Source of the DNA: Iphinoe sp. HA4291-MV1
Lineage (GTDB): Bacteria > Cyanobacteriota > Cyanobacteriia > Cyanobacteriales > Nostocaceae
Reading direction: 5' to 3'
NCBI GenBank assembly: GCA_019359415.1
Contig: JAHHHH010000015.1
Coordinates: 1 to 64,000 of the forward strand
DNA length: 64,000 nt
The notes beneath the pieces were generated by a model. The model made no database searches. It saw nothing but the letters and a program-made list of their open reading frames with translations, and had not been told where the DNA came from. Below, piece after piece: positions 36,790-47,613 of this stretch. The translations under genes and the position numbers were made by a program. How positions within the stretch are numbered: position 1 is the first letter of the stretch; each line of letters starts with the position of its first letter.

Positions 36790-39174
36790 TCAGGTAATCT
36801 CTACGAACACACCACTGCGTGCAAATTCCTCCTCCTCAGGAGTGAAGTATGGAGCTTTATCCATAAGATCAGGATTGAAGTAGTATGTCTCTTGCAGAAA
36901 GTTTCCGCTGATAGCAGCCTCCTCTAAATCCTTGATGTAATCTTGCGCAACCATGCACGCCTCCTTAATGCCTTCCTCATCACCCTTGTCCAATAGCTTT
37001 TGTAATGTTGTTCTTACCCCTGCTAACCGTGATGCTGGTCTGAGTATGCCATAGAGGCGGTAGATGCAGTCAGTTGTAATGCTAATATGTTGAAGTGCTT
37101 TGGCTCGTGCCAGTTCAGAGTCAATGCTAGGCCAATAGCGGGTGGTATAGAATGCTTTCTCATCCTTATGATACCACTCCTCCGAGCGAGCAATGGAGGA
37201 GGAGACGGTGTTGTGGAGTTTCCAAAGGAATAGGCGAAGAGACGAACCATCCATCACAGTGGACAGCTTTGCATCCAGTGACACTTCAAAGTTAGTCAAG
37301 TTTATGTCACGTCCGAGCACAAGGTACTCTACTGGGTACATTTCCACCTCCTTATTCTGCACCACATACATATTGAGGTGATGACGACAGTAAGGGCAAG
37401 GGTACATGGTGGCAAACAGTTGGAAGAATTCCTTGAAGACTCGCACTAGCACTTTCTGTTGCTCAGGTGTCTTAGTACACACCATTTCAGCAGTCGTGTG
37501 GAAGAAGCGCCACACTGCAGGACCAATGTAGTATGGGAAGCTGACGCGCATCTGTGCATCTTTGATATCACTCCGCCCCATATACACATCAATGAATGCT
37601 ACATACTGTGATAGTGCACCTGACTCACGCCCAAACTCTGAGCGCTCGCGCCGTTTCTGTACACCATTGAGGTAATGGTGTGTGAGACGCCATGCTTGTT
37701 TGAGCATCAGTTTCTGTTTTAGGGTGCAGTTTGCAAAGCCCTCTGCAACGTCTGCCCCATAGCGGTTAAACTCTCCCAATGTCTTGGTGGACTCGTACCA
37801 CTTGTTCAAAGCTAGCTCATCAGGTACCGTGTTGCTCTGGATGTCTGCTTTTGTGCTCACACTGAAAGCAGCTAGAAGCTTCGGCATGAAATCCTCATAC
37901 CAATATGATACTGGCATCATCGCACCATCTACTTCCTCTGATGCACTTGTCAGGATGACACGATTCCACTTCTTCAGGTACTCCTTTGGATTTTCTTCTG
38001 ATTTGGCTGGTGGTGGAGCCAACTCCGCATTCAGCTCCATGTTCCTCAGTCGGTTGAGTTCGTTGATGGCAAGCACACCCTCAGCAATATCACGCAAGCT
38101 GAAACTTTTCTTCTTCAATGTAATCGCGAATTCGACTCCCGCAGCAAATTTCTGTTTGACAGTGGTAGACTTATTACGTGCCTCTAGCATCGATTTCTCT
38201 TCTGCTAACATCTCTGGTGTCTTTTCCACCGTCTTCCAGTTCTGAATGCGCTCCTCTAGTCGAACATACTCAGCCTCAATTGATTCAACTACGGCATCCA
38301 GTACGGGATTGCAAGCCGCTTCTACCACACCCAACCCTTTGTACAGCTCAATCGCCGTCTTTACAAACTGCACAAAGTCAGTGATTTTGTATGGTAGATT
38401 TCTCACGCGCAGATGAGTTTCGTGGTTGGCGGAGAAACTCTCGCGGAAGCAACGGTAGGCTGCTCCCTGAAGCAGACGAAACAAACCAATTTGCATCTGT
38501 AAGCGGGACGTACCACGCTGCTGTTCACTTTGTGGGTGTTGAGAAAGTAGTTGTTTTAGCTGCGCTACTTCTGAATCTACATCAGTAGATGTTTCCTGTG
38601 AAGTGAATTCAGTGGTTGCGGAATCTGGGCTGATGGTAGCTGTGTCATTTAAATCTGCGGTTGTTTCCAATGAACTGGCGCTTGCAATTGGTGAGTCTTG
38701 ATAGCCCGTTGTTATCTCTGACTCGTCGGGCATTAGTTGACAAAACTCCTTAAAGTCAATCGAAGCATCGCCATCGTGATCTACCTCTTTCACCATCTCA
38801 TCAAGTTCTTCATCCGTCAACCCAAACTTGCTCATCACAGTTCGCATCTCGTCTGCGGTGATCTCACCACTGCTGTTCTCATCAAACACACTAAATGCCA
38901 GCTTGAGGCGACTGTTGCGATCGCCTTGCTTGGACACCATCAGTGCTTTGAATTCCTCAAAGTCGATACTACCTGATAAGTCAACATCGACTTCCTTAAT
39001 CATGTCACGCAGTTCGGTGTCGCTAGGACTCTGTCCCAATGAACGCATGATCTGTCCTAGTTCCTCGGTTGAGATGGCTCCACTACCATCCTCATCAAAC
39101 ACTTTGAACGCTTCCCATAGCTTTTCTACTTGCTGCTCACTGAGCACAGTTTTTTCAAACTCTACAGTTGTCAT
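36790..39174 (-). CDS. Calmodulin-like four-EF-hand protein fused to an Erv1/ALR-type sulfhydryl oxidase domain
   Basis: In the 794-residue protein, residues 12-148 form two EF-hand pairs with loops at 27-38 (DEDGSGAISTEE), 63-74 (DVDLSGSIDFEE), 98-109 (DENSSGEITADE) and 132-143 (DHDGDASIDFKE). Loop 4 has Ala in place of the usual Gly6. Spacing and flanking helices (MRSLGQSPSDTELRDMIKEV) are very close to eukaryotic calmodulin. A polar linker (~150-225) and a long helical region (~225-545) of no known family follow. Residues ~551-680 match Erv/ALR: WRFFHTTA, YPCPYC (redox cysteines 593 and 596) and LHNTVSSS (FAD-site HNxV). Erv/ALR enzymes pass electrons from thiols to oxygen through FAD. No signal peptide is seen. 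The start is ATG 39174. HIP1 sites in the gene show it is resident. Calcium control is inferred. Confidence 0.8.
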   Translation of the reverse strand: MTTVEFEKTVLSEQQVEKLWEAFKVFDEDGSGAISTEELGQIMRSLGQSPSDTELRDMIKEVDVDLSGSIDFEEFKALMVSKQGDRNSRLKLAFSVFDENSSGEITADEMRTVMSKFGLTDEELDEMVKEVDHDGDASIDFKEFCQLMPDESEITTGYQDSPIASASSLETTADLNDTATISPDSATTEFTSQETSTDVDSEVAQLKQLLSQHPQSEQQRGTSRLQMQIGLFRLLQGAAYRCFRESFSANHETHLRVRNLPYKITDFVQFVKTAIELYKGLGVVEAACNPVLDAVVESIEAEYVRLEERIQNWKTVEKTPEMLAEEKSMLEARNKSTTVKQKFAAGVEFAITLKKKSFSLRDIAEGVLAINELNRLRNMELNAELAPPPAKSEENPKEYLKKWNRVILTSASEEVDGAMMPVSYWYEDFMPKLLAAFSVSTKADIQSNTVPDELALNKWYESTKTLGEFNRYGADVAEGFANCTLKQKLMLKQAWRLTHHYLNGVQKRRERSEFGRESGALSQYVAFIDVYMGRSDIKDAQMRVSFPYYIGPAVWRFFHTTAEMVCTKTPEQQKVLVRVFKEFFQLFATMYPCPYCRHHLNMYVVQNKEVEMYPVEYLVLGRDINLTNFEVSLDAKLSTVMDGSSLRLFLWKLHNTVSSSIARSEEWYHKDEKAFYTTRYWPSIDSELARAKALQHISITTDCIYRLYGILRPASRLAGVRTTLQKLLDKGDEEGIKEACMVAQDYIKDLEEAAISGNFLQETYYFNPDLMDKAPYFTPEEEEFARSGVFVEIT

Positions 39175-39426
39175 AACTAGCTCTCTTTTGAAATGTATTT
39201 CTGAAGGAATGTTCTGGGATTAGTATAAAACTCGTGAGCTTTCTTTAGGTTGCTGGCACTTTTAAAGATAATATTTCTTGTTTAAAACAGAGATTAGTGA
39301 AAAAAGTCAATACACAAAATTATCCTGCTTTCCCTGATTTTAGTAAAAGTTAACATTTCTATATTGATATCTACTATCATTGATATCTCTAAATTTTTCT
39401 ATACTATCGTCAAAATTCTCAAAATT

Positions 39427-40245
39427 TTAGAGAAAAGATTTCACCCTACGTTCCGTTACCAAAGTTAGGCTAACCCATTCGCCTTTATCGTTGTAGCTAC
39501 GAATCATCCGCTGGCGTAAATCCGCTTGAATGAGCCAACCAACCTCAAGAAAAAATGGTTGACGTAATTGTAGTTTAAGTGGAGACGTCGCAGAAGCACC
39601 ATCAGGAAAGAGTAGGACTTGTATCTGCTTGTGCGGATCTTGGTTGAAGTGGATGATAGAATCTTTAACAATCGCTGTTGAAGTGATTGTGCGCTCGCCA
39701 AAGGTTAAGCTTTGGGTTAATCGCCCTGCATTATCAAGTTGCAGCTGCATTTTGGTGGAGTCACTTTGGGAAGGACGCCAATCTGGATATATTGTCACTG
39801 CTTCACCCTGCCATTCTCCCAAAAGGTCATCCACTCTTAAAGGAGAACGTTGTACTGGTTGAGTTCCAGCCAGATGTTCTCGAATGACGGTAAGTTTGTT
39901 TAGCTGGAGGTTTTTGTCAAACAACTGAACGAGGCGTAAGCGACGATTTTCGTAAATTAAACCAAGTTCTGCCCCAAATTCAGAAAATGGACCAAGCTGG
40001 ATAGAGCCTTGAGAAAACGCCCCATTTTCAAAAAATAGCATACCGCGTCCAAAGGAAGAGTATTCAAAAACCTCTTCATTTTCCGCCAAGCGGAGAGTCA
40101 GGCGGATTGTTTGGTTGTTGTTCAACCCTTCCAAAGAAACTACGCTAGGAATATCCTCTAGAATTCCACCTTGAGGTGAGATTCGGGTAAATGAACCTTG
40201 CCATTCACCTAGGTTTTTCAGCAAAGCTTCCCACTGCGATCGCAT
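39427..40245 (-). CDS. DUF3598-family protein
   Basis: The 272-residue protein is typical of a cyanobacterial and algal family with a lipocalin-like beta-barrel, distantly related to CpcS/CpcT bilin lyases. The opening SQWEALLKNLGEWQGSF and the second-half repeat VDDLLGEWQGEAVTIYPDW mark the two barrel halves. The C-terminal GWLIQADLRQRMIRSYNDKG is also characteristic. The function is not established; a ligand-binding or chromophore-related role is only a guess. It starts at ATG 40245, 67 bp from the ftsX stop. Confidence 0.8.
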   Translation of the reverse strand: MRSQWEALLKNLGEWQGSFTRISPQGGILEDIPSVVSLEGLNNNQTIRLTLRLAENEEVFEYSSFGRGMLFFENGAFSQGSIQLGPFSEFGAELGLIYENRRLRLVQLFDKNLQLNKLTVIREHLAGTQPVQRSPLRVDDLLGEWQGEAVTIYPDWRPSQSDSTKMQLQLDNAGRLTQSLTFGERTITSTAIVKDSIIHFNQDPHKQIQVLLFPDGASATSPLKLQLRQPFFLEVGWLIQADLRQRMIRSYNDKGEWVSLTLVTERRVKSFL

Positions 40246-40312
40246 GGTTATTAATTTTGAGTTATGAATGATAATTTATAAATTATAAGTAAATTTTGTG
40301 ATCATTCATATT

Positions 40313-41224
40313 TCATAAATCTGAGCTTTTAGCAAATCGCCATACAGCAAAAAGACTCCCTAATAGTCCCATTGTTGTACCAAAACTGAGGAGAATGAGA
40401 GGTAAGAGTACAGTTTGTAATGCACTAAGCTGCATACCGTTGCCAAGAAATCGAATAAATTCAGGTTGATGGACTAACCACTTGCTCAGAAGCTGTTGAA
40501 TGCAATTGATGAAGCTCCAAGCAGTGGTACCGCCAAGAAAGCCAAAGGTAATTCCTTGTAAGATAAATGGTAGATAAATCCATGCTGAAGTCGCTCCCAC
40601 GAGTTGCATAACTTCAATTTCCCGACGACGCGCTACCACAATGAGACGAATGGTTGTTGAGGTTACAGCAACTGCAATGAAGGTGAAGATGATTGTCATC
40701 GTCAGTGACACCCAGGTCAAAGCTTTATGTAATTGGGCGACTTTTTTGACAGCTTCATCTGCATACTGCACAACATCAACTCCCTGTAACTTTGCCAGTT
40801 GCTTTGCTAAAGTTGGCACAGCAGAAGAGTTACGTGCTTTGACTTTCAATTCATCTACCAAAGGATTATGACCAAGTTGCTGTGTAGCACCTTCAATATC
40901 AGAAATACCTAGTTCTTGAACTAACTTTTTCCAAGCTTGCTCTTTTGTAATTGTTTTAACATTTTCTACCTCTGACATTGTTACCACTTGTGGTATAATA
41001 GTTTCTACCCTCGTATTTGGCTTAAGATAAACTGATACTTCCAACTGGCTACCAAATTGATTGAGCAGTTTTTCTAATTGCCAAGAAGTTTGCAGACTTA
41101 TGCCAAATAAGAATAGTAAAACAGTCACAGTACTGACAGCTGCCCAGTTCATCCATCCACCACGTTGCAAACCCAAGAAAGTTTCTTTGAGCAGATAGTC
41201 AAGTTTAGTGACCAACTTCGGCAT
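40313..41224 (-). CDS. ftsX: Cell-division ABC transporter permease FtsX
   Basis: ATG 41224 opens MPKLVTKLDYLLKETFLGLQ; an upstream TTG is less likely. The 303-residue protein has one N-terminal helix (~25-45), an extracytoplasmic domain (LEVSVYLKPNTR...KEQAWKKLVQELG) and three C-terminal helices with ARRREIEVMQLVGATSAWIY, the FtsX permease motif. FtsX with FtsE activates peptidoglycan hydrolases at division. No ftsE is adjacent. It is divergent from def across a gap containing GGGCAAT-type repeats. Confidence 0.9.
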   Translation of the reverse strand: MPKLVTKLDYLLKETFLGLQRGGWMNWAAVSTVTVLLFLFGISLQTSWQLEKLLNQFGSQLEVSVYLKPNTRVETIIPQVVTMSEVENVKTITKEQAWKKLVQELGISDIEGATQQLGHNPLVDELKVKARNSSAVPTLAKQLAKLQGVDVVQYADEAVKKVAQLHKALTWVSLTMTIIFTFIAVAVTSTTIRLIVVARRREIEVMQLVGATSAWIYLPFILQGITFGFLGGTTAWSFINCIQQLLSKWLVHQPEFIRFLGNGMQLSALQTVLLPLILLSFGTTMGLLGSLFAVWRFAKSSDL

Positions 41225-41414
41225 TTGATACCCCAATGTTTCTGTAGAAAACAACAGTACCTTTTATACTCGCAGGAACTGGTAGATAGCCAGAGAGATA
41301 TCTCGATATCATGACCAGGGATTAGTATTACAAAACTTGTTTTTAGCCTCTTGAAGGCGGGGTAAAACAGCAGTTGAGGTGATAAAGTTTGCATTGAGAC
41401 TAACTAAAGATACC

Positions 41415-41439
41415 ATTGCCCATTGCCCATTGCCCAGAA
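41415..41439. repeat. GGGCAAT-type heptamers (ATTGCCC x3)
   Basis: Three tandem ATTGCCC units lie between the ftsX and def starts. The same heptamer is at 34146 and 42405 in the opposite orientation. Confidence 0.8.
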
Positions 41440-41501
41440 TTGTTAAGATTAAAGAACTGACACTATATAAAAACTAGCCCAAAAGACCGAGTTACAAGAT
41501 C

Positions 41502-42065
41502 ATGCCTGTAGAAATCGCTGTTGAGAAGAAAAAGTTACAAAACCCGCCATTAGAACTTCATTACTTGGGCGATCGCGTTCTCCGTCAAGGAGCTAAGCGC
41601 ATATCTAAAGTAGACGAGGAAATTCGTCTACTGATACGTGAAATGCTGCAAACCATGTACAGCAAGGATGGTATTGGTTTAGCTGCACCTCAAGTGGGAG
41701 TTCACAAACAACTCATTGTTATCGACTGCGAACCAGATAACCCAGCTAATCCACCACTGGTATTAATCAACCCTAATATCAAACAAGTCAGCCGTGAAAT
41801 CTGCGTGGCGCAAGAAGGATGTTTGAGTATTCCAGGCGTCTACTTGGATGTGAAACGTCCGCAAGTTGTAGAAATTTCTTACAAAGACGAACATGGACGT
41901 CCCCGGACTTTAAAAGCTGGAGATTTGCTCGGACGCTGCATTCAGCACGAGATGGATCACCTCAACGGTGTGGTATTTGTAGATCGTGTAGATAATTCTT
42001 TGGCTTTGGCGCAAGAGCTATCTAAACATGGCTTTTCACATCAGGCTGTAAAACCAGTAGCATAG
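41502..42065 (+). CDS. def: Peptide deformylase
   Basis: Def removes the formyl group from new N-termini. The 187-residue protein has all three motifs: GIGLAAPQVG (~65), EGCLSIPG (metal Cys, ~108) and QHEMDHLNG (two metal His and catalytic Glu, ~149). It starts at ATG 41502. A small membrane-protein gene follows after 12 bp and is probably cotranscribed. Confidence 0.95.
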   Translation: MPVEIAVEKKKLQNPPLELHYLGDRVLRQGAKRISKVDEEIRLLIREMLQTMYSKDGIGLAAPQVGVHKQLIVIDCEPDNPANPPLVLINPNIKQVSREICVAQEGCLSIPGVYLDVKRPQVVEISYKDEHGRPRTLKAGDLLGRCIQHEMDHLNGVVFVDRVDNSLALAQELSKHGFSHQAVKPVA

Positions 42066-42077
42066 GGTGGTTAGGTA

Positions 42078-42284
42078 GTGAATATAATGACTCCAAAAAG
42101 CGGTTTATTTCTAGCTGGTTCTTGTATTGCAGCTATAGCCGCAGTCGGTTCAATGTTTGAACTCGGTTCTGGACAACCAGATTTGGGTACTCAAACAACT
42201 GCAATTATCCTAGCACTAAGCATTCCACTGACAGGATTGTTTTTCGTTGCTGCAGTTAGGGATGCTAGAGCTAATATAAAATAA
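42078..42284 (+). CDS. Small two-helix membrane protein
   Basis: The 68-residue protein has hydrophobic segments ~8-26 (GLFLAGSCIAAIAAVGSMF) and ~42-60 (AIILALSIPLTGLFFVAAV) with a short polar loop between. The start is GTG 42078 or ATG 42087. It lies 12 bp after def. It resembles short cyanobacterial hypotheticals; the role is unknown. Confidence 0.65.
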   Translation: MNIMTPKSGLFLAGSCIAAIAAVGSMFELGSGQPDLGTQTTAIILALSIPLTGLFFVAAVRDARANIK

Positions 42285-42295
42285 GCATCAGGTGT

Positions 42296-42434
42296 AAAAT
42301 AAGGAAAAGGAAAAAGAAAAAAGGAAAAGTAAATCCTTTTACTTTATGCCTTTTCCCTTTTACTTTAAGCTAATAATTTTGTTGCAATTTCTAACTTGAA
42401 AATGGGCAATGGGCAATGGGCAATGGGCAATGGG
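42296..42434. repeat. Purine-rich inverted repeat and GGGCAAT array
   Basis: AGGAAAAGTAAA and TTTACTT...CCTTTTCC at about 42323-42366 can fold as a hairpin after the def operon. Four to five GGGCAAT heptamers follow at about 42403-42432. Confidence 0.65.
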
Positions 42435-42532
42435 GAAGAGGGATTTTCATAGCAAGGCTTGTGAGATTTTCTCGTGATTGACTGATAAGAATTTCCAAAA
42501 ACTGAAAGAAACATTACTGTTAAGTTACCACT

Positions 42533-42807
42533 TCATGCTGGTTTATGTGCAATGAACGCCACATGAGCTTGAGGTAAACAGTATTGACCACATAGCTACT
42601 CATCATTTGAACTTGGAAGCCCACTTGACGGAGTTCTCTTGCAACATCCGTCGCTTTGTATAATCGTTGATGGTGTACTTCTTCTGCTCGTCTGTAATGT
42701 TCACCCACCTTCCGAAAGGTGATAATCCGACGAGTCAATGTTTCCTGCTCTAAATCCTCTTTCTTTTCAACGAGTACTACCCAATCCTTTCCTTCAGTGA
42801 ACCCCAT
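42533..42807 (-). pseudogene. SAM-dependent methyltransferase, 3' remnant with frameshift
   Basis: The minus strand encodes LTRRIITFRKVGEHYRRAEE, then VHHQRLYKATDVARELRQVG, typical of the last third of small class I methyltransferases. After MMSSY the frame shifts: the continuation GQYCLPQAHVAFIAHKPA, with a natural stop at 42533, is in another frame. The N-terminal SAM-binding region is missing. The break at about 42595 is a 1-2 base indel. Confidence 0.7.
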
Positions 42808-42830
42808 GCATAAATGCAGGGGGTTATAAC

Positions 42831-45800
42831 TTACTCAACTCCCTCAATCCGATCCTCAACCTCCTGATATAACTCGCGCAGCAATTCTAAATTGCTCTCG
42901 CTTGTCTCCCAATAACCGCGCCCATTGACTTCCAATAAGGTGGAAACAACCTTGCGGAAAGAATGAGGGTTGAGGTTCAGCAAACGGTTCCGCATTGCTT
43001 CATCTTTGATGAAGGTTTCATTGGTGTCCTCATAAACCCAGTTATCCACAGCACCAGCGGTTGCACTCCAACCCATTGTATTCACTAAGCGCTTGGAGAG
43101 TTCCCGCACACCTTCATAACCGTGAGACAGCATTCCTTCATACCACTTGGGATTTAACAATTTGGTACGGGTATCCAAACGCACGGTTTCTGATAAAGTA
43201 CGCACTTGAGCATGAGCTGTGGTGGTGTCGGCGATGTAGGATGCTGGTGTTTTGCCATCACCCCGCAAGCTAGCGACAACCTTAGTGGGATCAGAATCGA
43301 AGTAATGGGAAACATCTGTCAGGCTAATCTCGGATGAGTCGAGATTTTGGAAAGTGACTTCAGCAGTTTTCAGGGTGCGTTCAAAAATCTTTCGGGATTC
43401 TTCCATCGTACCGGGGTTATCGGCACTGAAGGCGAAGGATTTGCGCGTGAGGTACATTTCCTGCAACTCGGCTTCGCTCTCCCAAGTGCTGTTTTCTACT
43501 GCTAAGTTGATATTGGAGGAGTAGGAACCAGAAGCATTAGAGAACACACGAGTTGCCGCTTGGCGCAGGTTGATTCCCATTTCCTCTGCTTGTTCAAAGG
43601 CGTGTTTGCGGACATAGTTCATTGATGGTGGCTCATCTGCTTCCGCTGCCATTTTCACCGCTTGATCTAGCAGGTTCATCTGGTTGATGAACAAGTCGCG
43701 GAAGACGCCAGAACAGTTGACGACTACATCAATGCGTGGACGTCCCAACTCTTCTAGAGGTATCAGTTCTAACTTGTTTACCCGTCCCAAAGCATCGGGA
43801 ACCGGACGCACTCCCACCATCCACATGATTTGTGCCAGTGATTCTCCGTAGGTTTTGATGTTATCGGTTCCCCATAACACACAAGCGATCGTTTCGGGAT
43901 ACTGACCGCCGTTTTCTGCTTTGTTACGCGCCAGCAGTCTGTCTACAACGATTTTCGCTGATTGTACAGCAGCTGTTGTGGGTATGGCTTGAGGGTCGAG
44001 GGCGTGGATATTTTTACCCGTGGGCAAGACATCTGGGTTCCGAATGGGGTCGCCACCAGGACCAGGAAGAACGTACTCGCCTCCTAACCCTTTGAGTAAT
44101 GCTCCCAATTCATTGTCAGCACAAACTTGCTGCAAGCAGAATTCCAGATACTCAAACAGTGGTTTGAGTGCTGTAACATCCACCTTGGTGTAACCTGCTT
44201 TATGCAGTGCTTCTACCCAAGGTTCTTTTTTGCCCATGTTGAAGAAGTTGAGCTTGGAAACGAGAGAAACTCGTCCTTCTGCGTCGGTTTGCTCTTTGAC
44301 AAGGGCGGAAACTGCGGCGCGGCTTGCCATTGTGATGTCTTGCAGCAGTTGGACATCATCTAAAATACCTTTGTCGCTGTTTTGGTAGACCTCGTCAATG
44401 TTACGCCCGATGCTGTTGGCGATAATACGGGGCAAACTTTGAACGTCTTCCTCTGGACGGTCTAAGTTAGCAATGTTGACCAGAGTTGCGATCGCTTCTT
44501 CTGCTGAAGGTGGTTTCCCAATAACGTGCAATCCACAAGGTAACAGTCGCGATTCAATCTCCATCAACTTGCGGTAGACTATACCAACGATATTATCGCG
44601 CTCTTCGGCGGTCATATCCTTGGCATCGTGCTCGCTTAAGGCGATGTCCTTATCCAGGTTCACCATCCGGCATTTATCCATTATGGTGTTGACGATGGGA
44701 ACACCACGTCCAGTATCTTTCAAGGTTTGGTAAGAACCAATCAATTCGCTGAGTTCTTTCAGACCTTTGTACAACCCAGCATTTTCTGCTGGAGGAGTGA
44801 GGTAGGAAATTGTCTCCGCATAGCTGCGACGCTTGGCAATTGTCGCTTCACTGGGGTTATTGGCGGCGTAGTAGTAAAGATTGGGAATCATACCAATCAA
44901 GTTATCTGGATAACATTCTCCAGACATCCCCATCTGCTTTCCTGGCATAAATTCCAAGGAACCGTGAGTCCCGAAATGCAGCACAGCGTCAGCTTGCCAA
45001 ATTTGTTCTAAGTAGGTGTAGTAAGCCGCAAAACCGTGGTGTGGACTTGCAGAACGCGAGAACAGTAACCGCATGGGATCGCCTTCGTAACCAAAGGTAG
45101 GCTGAACACCGATGAAGACATTACCGAATTGCTTACCATAAATCAGCAGGTTTTGCCCATCGCTGTTGAGATGTCCAGGAGGTGCTCCCCAGTTTTCCTC
45201 AAGGCGTTGCGAGTAGGGTGTGAGTTTTTCATACTCAGGAACCGACATCCGATAGGCAATGTTGAGTTCGGGGCTGCGGTACTGCGCCTGTGCGTCGTGG
45301 ATGACTTCTTCCATCAAGTCTTTGGCAGACTCAGGTAAGTCCTGCACATCATACCCGTTGTTTTTAAGTGCTTTCATCACCTCGTAAATTGAACCGAACA
45401 CATCTAGATATGCGGCGGTTCCCACATTACCCTTATCTGGTGGGAAGCTGAAAACGGTGATGGCAACTTTCTTGCCTAGCTTCGGCTTACGGCGCAGGTT
45501 AGCCCATTTGAGAGCGCGTTGTGCGACTGCTTCGATGCGGTCTTGCAGTGCGATCGCTTTTCCTGTTGTTCCATCGCGTCCTGATACAATTATCGGCTCA
45601 ATTGCGCCATCTAATTCAGGAATCGCAATTTGCAATGCGACTTGAATTGGGTGTAACCCCAAATCGCTATTCTGCCATTCTTCTGTTGTTTGGAAGACCA
45701 AAGGCAGCACGACCATATAAGGACGGTTCAATCGCTTGAGTGCCTCAATTGCCTTAGGATGGTCTTGGCGTGCTGGTCCACCTACTAGGGCAAAACCCGT

Positions 45801-46820
45801 CAAGGATACAACTGCATCAACGAGGGGCGTTTTCGTTGTCGGTTCAAAGAAGTGTGCATCCACAGGTTTGGAAAAATCCAAACCGCCAGCAAAAACCGGA
45901 ATAACCCGTGCGCCCATAGCTTCGAGTTCCTGCACCATTGCTACATAATGGGCATCATCGCCGGTCACAAGGTGTGTGCGCTGCAACACCAACCCAACAC
46001 AAGGCGCTAGCGGGTCTTTCAAATCATTGAGAATATCCTTACGACTGTTGTACCAGTTAAGGTATTCTTTGACATCTTCAAACATTGTAGGAGCAAGAGG
46101 ATGCCAAATTCCCATATCGGGATAAACAACTGGTTCTTTGTATTGCAAAGACGCGAAATTTCGCGTTTCTACATTATTTTTTAAGACGTACTTATCAGCG
46201 AGCATCAGCAAAAAGTTTTCCAAGTTATCTGGAGAACCCCCTAACCAATACTGAAAGCTGAGCATGAAATTTCGGGCGTCCTGTGCTTTGTCCATTGGCA
46301 GGTACTTGAGCACTTGCGGTAGTGTCCGCAGCAGCTTTAGCATTCCATCTTGGAACCCAGAGCCTGATTTTTCCTTGCGTTTTCGCATGAACTGTGCTAT
46401 TGCACTCTTAGATTGCCCCAACTGTGCCAGGGAGAAGCTGCCCATTTTGTTTAGGCGCATGACTTCGGGCATTGAGGGGAACACAACGGCAACATCTAGG
46501 CGATCGCGGTATGGTGCTACTGCTGCGACTAACTTTTGGGCTAAGTCTTCTATAAAAATCAGCGAGGCTATAAAGATATTGGCACTTGCCATATCCTTTT
46601 GGAACTCCTCATAGTTCTCTTGGTCTCGGAGTTCTTCAATCAAGTAACCACTGATTTCAATCGCCAAGTTGGGATGATTTTGGTTAATTTCCCGAACCGC
46701 TTGTGACAATGCACTCTGGTACTGGGACTCTAACACGACATAGACCACCTTAATTAAATGACGCCCCCGCAGATTATCAGGCGCAATATGTCTAATGGTG
46801 GACTTGACGTGAGTGAACAT
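42831..46820 (-). CDS. chlH: Magnesium chelatase subunit H
   Basis: ChlH binds protoporphyrin IX and, with ChlI and ChlD, inserts magnesium in the first committed step of chlorophyll synthesis. I choose ATG 46820 ([20 protein letters not shown]) because GAGGA precedes it by a few bases; the longer frame upstream is unlike the family. The protein is 1329 residues, the usual ~1330. Family stretches include [34 protein letters not shown] and [12 protein letters not shown]. The 790-bp upstream gap should hold its promoter. Confidence 0.97.
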   Translation of the reverse strand: MFTHVKSTIRHIAPDNLRGRHLIKVVYVVLESQYQSALSQAVREINQNHPNLAIEISGYLIEELRDQENYEEFQKDMASANIFIASLIFIEDLAQKLVAAVAPYRDRLDVAVVFPSMPEVMRLNKMGSFSLAQLGQSKSAIAQFMRKRKEKSGSGFQDGMLKLLRTLPQVLKYLPMDKAQDARNFMLSFQYWLGGSPDNLENFLLMLADKYVLKNNVETRNFASLQYKEPVVYPDMGIWHPLAPTMFEDVKEYLNWYNSRKDILNDLKDPLAPCVGLVLQRTHLVTGDDAHYVAMVQELEAMGARVIPVFAGGLDFSKPVDAHFFEPTTKTPLVDAVVSLTGFALVGGPARQDHPKAIEALKRLNRPYMVVLPLVFQTTEEWQNSDLGLHPIQVALQIAIPELDGAIEPIIVSGRDGTTGKAIALQDRIEAVAQRALKWANLRRKPKLGKKVAITVFSFPPDKGNVGTAAYLDVFGSIYEVMKALKNNGYDVQDLPESAKDLMEEVIHDAQAQYRSPELNIAYRMSVPEYEKLTPYSQRLEENWGAPPGHLNSDGQNLLIYGKQFGNVFIGVQPTFGYEGDPMRLLFSRSASPHHGFAAYYTYLEQIWQADAVLHFGTHGSLEFMPGKQMGMSGECYPDNLIGMIPNLYYYAANNPSEATIAKRRSYAETISYLTPPAENAGLYKGLKELSELIGSYQTLKDTGRGVPIVNTIMDKCRMVNLDKDIALSEHDAKDMTAEERDNIVGIVYRKLMEIESRLLPCGLHVIGKPPSAEEAIATLVNIANLDRPEEDVQSLPRIIANSIGRNIDEVYQNSDKGILDDVQLLQDITMASRAAVSALVKEQTDAEGRVSLVSKLNFFNMGKKEPWVEALHKAGYTKVDVTALKPLFEYLEFCLQQVCADNELGALLKGLGGEYVLPGPGGDPIRNPDVLPTGKNIHALDPQAIPTTAAVQSAKIVVDRLLARNKAENGGQYPETIACVLWGTDNIKTYGESLAQIMWMVGVRPVPDALGRVNKLELIPLEELGRPRIDVVVNCSGVFRDLFINQMNLLDQAVKMAAEADEPPSMNYVRKHAFEQAEEMGINLRQAATRVFSNASGSYSSNINLAVENSTWESEAELQEMYLTRKSFAFSADNPGTMEESRKIFERTLKTAEVTFQNLDSSEISLTDVSHYFDSDPTKVVASLRGDGKTPASYIADTTTAHAQVRTLSETVRLDTRTKLLNPKWYEGMLSHGYEGVRELSKRLVNTMGWSATAGAVDNWVYEDTNETFIKDEAMRNRLLNLNPHSFRKVVSTLLEVNGRGYWETSESNLELLRELYQEVEDRIEGVE

Positions 46821-47613
46821 GCTTCCTCGGCTCCTTTGATGCGTGTTCTCGTTTTGCAAAGTTACGATGTAGGCAAAACCTGCCTAAAGGTGACTTTACT
46901 TCGTTCGGCAATATGAGATTTCTATCAGAAAAAGCTTGCTCAGTGGGGATTTTGTCGTCTATCTGACACAAAACGATATAAAAAGCGAAACATTTTGTAA
47001 AAATTGTTGACACATTAGCAAAGTAAATACTCAGATATAAGTAATACAAATTTATATAACTTTGATAAATTAGCTGCTTTAGTTTCACCACTCTGTGCAT
47101 CAGAGGAGTGTCTGTAGACAAAAGGTGGGCAACTGTTAGTCAAAATTAACTTATACCTCTGCAGAACTTTTGCGTGAGCAAAAAGTAACAATACTGGTAT
47201 TTTGGACAAAATAGACAAACCAAACGCTTTCAGCATTCGCGTTCGCCCAAAGCTCAGTGTCTTTGGCTAGGGCATTTCTCTATTTGTTACGTTATATTAC
47301 GTAGTTATTGAATGGTATTTTATAACTAATGACTACTTACACTTATTCACTTTTGCTTTGTATATGAAAAGGTGCATAACTTGATTTTGCTGACACCTAT
47401 TAGGAATGTAGAAGGAAAACTTTCTAAGCTTACTTTCTATTTAGAAAATTCACATAATTATACTTTTGTCAATCTGTCAGTCCCAATCTCAATCAGTTTA
47501 TAACCTTTAGGTTTCTTTAGCCACAAGTGATTAATCAGACGTTGATATCCTTCCCAAAGGTTAATCAACAGAAAGAAATAGTTAATACCAGGGTTTTCTC
47601 GTGAGGAGTAGCT
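46821..47613. other. Intergenic region upstream of chlH and the amino acid oxidase gene
   Basis: Divergent promoter region. A short dispersed palindrome (GCGTTCGCCC ... GGGC) lies at about 47240-47272. Minus-strand frames at 46792 and 47015 show no family features. Confidence 0.4.
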
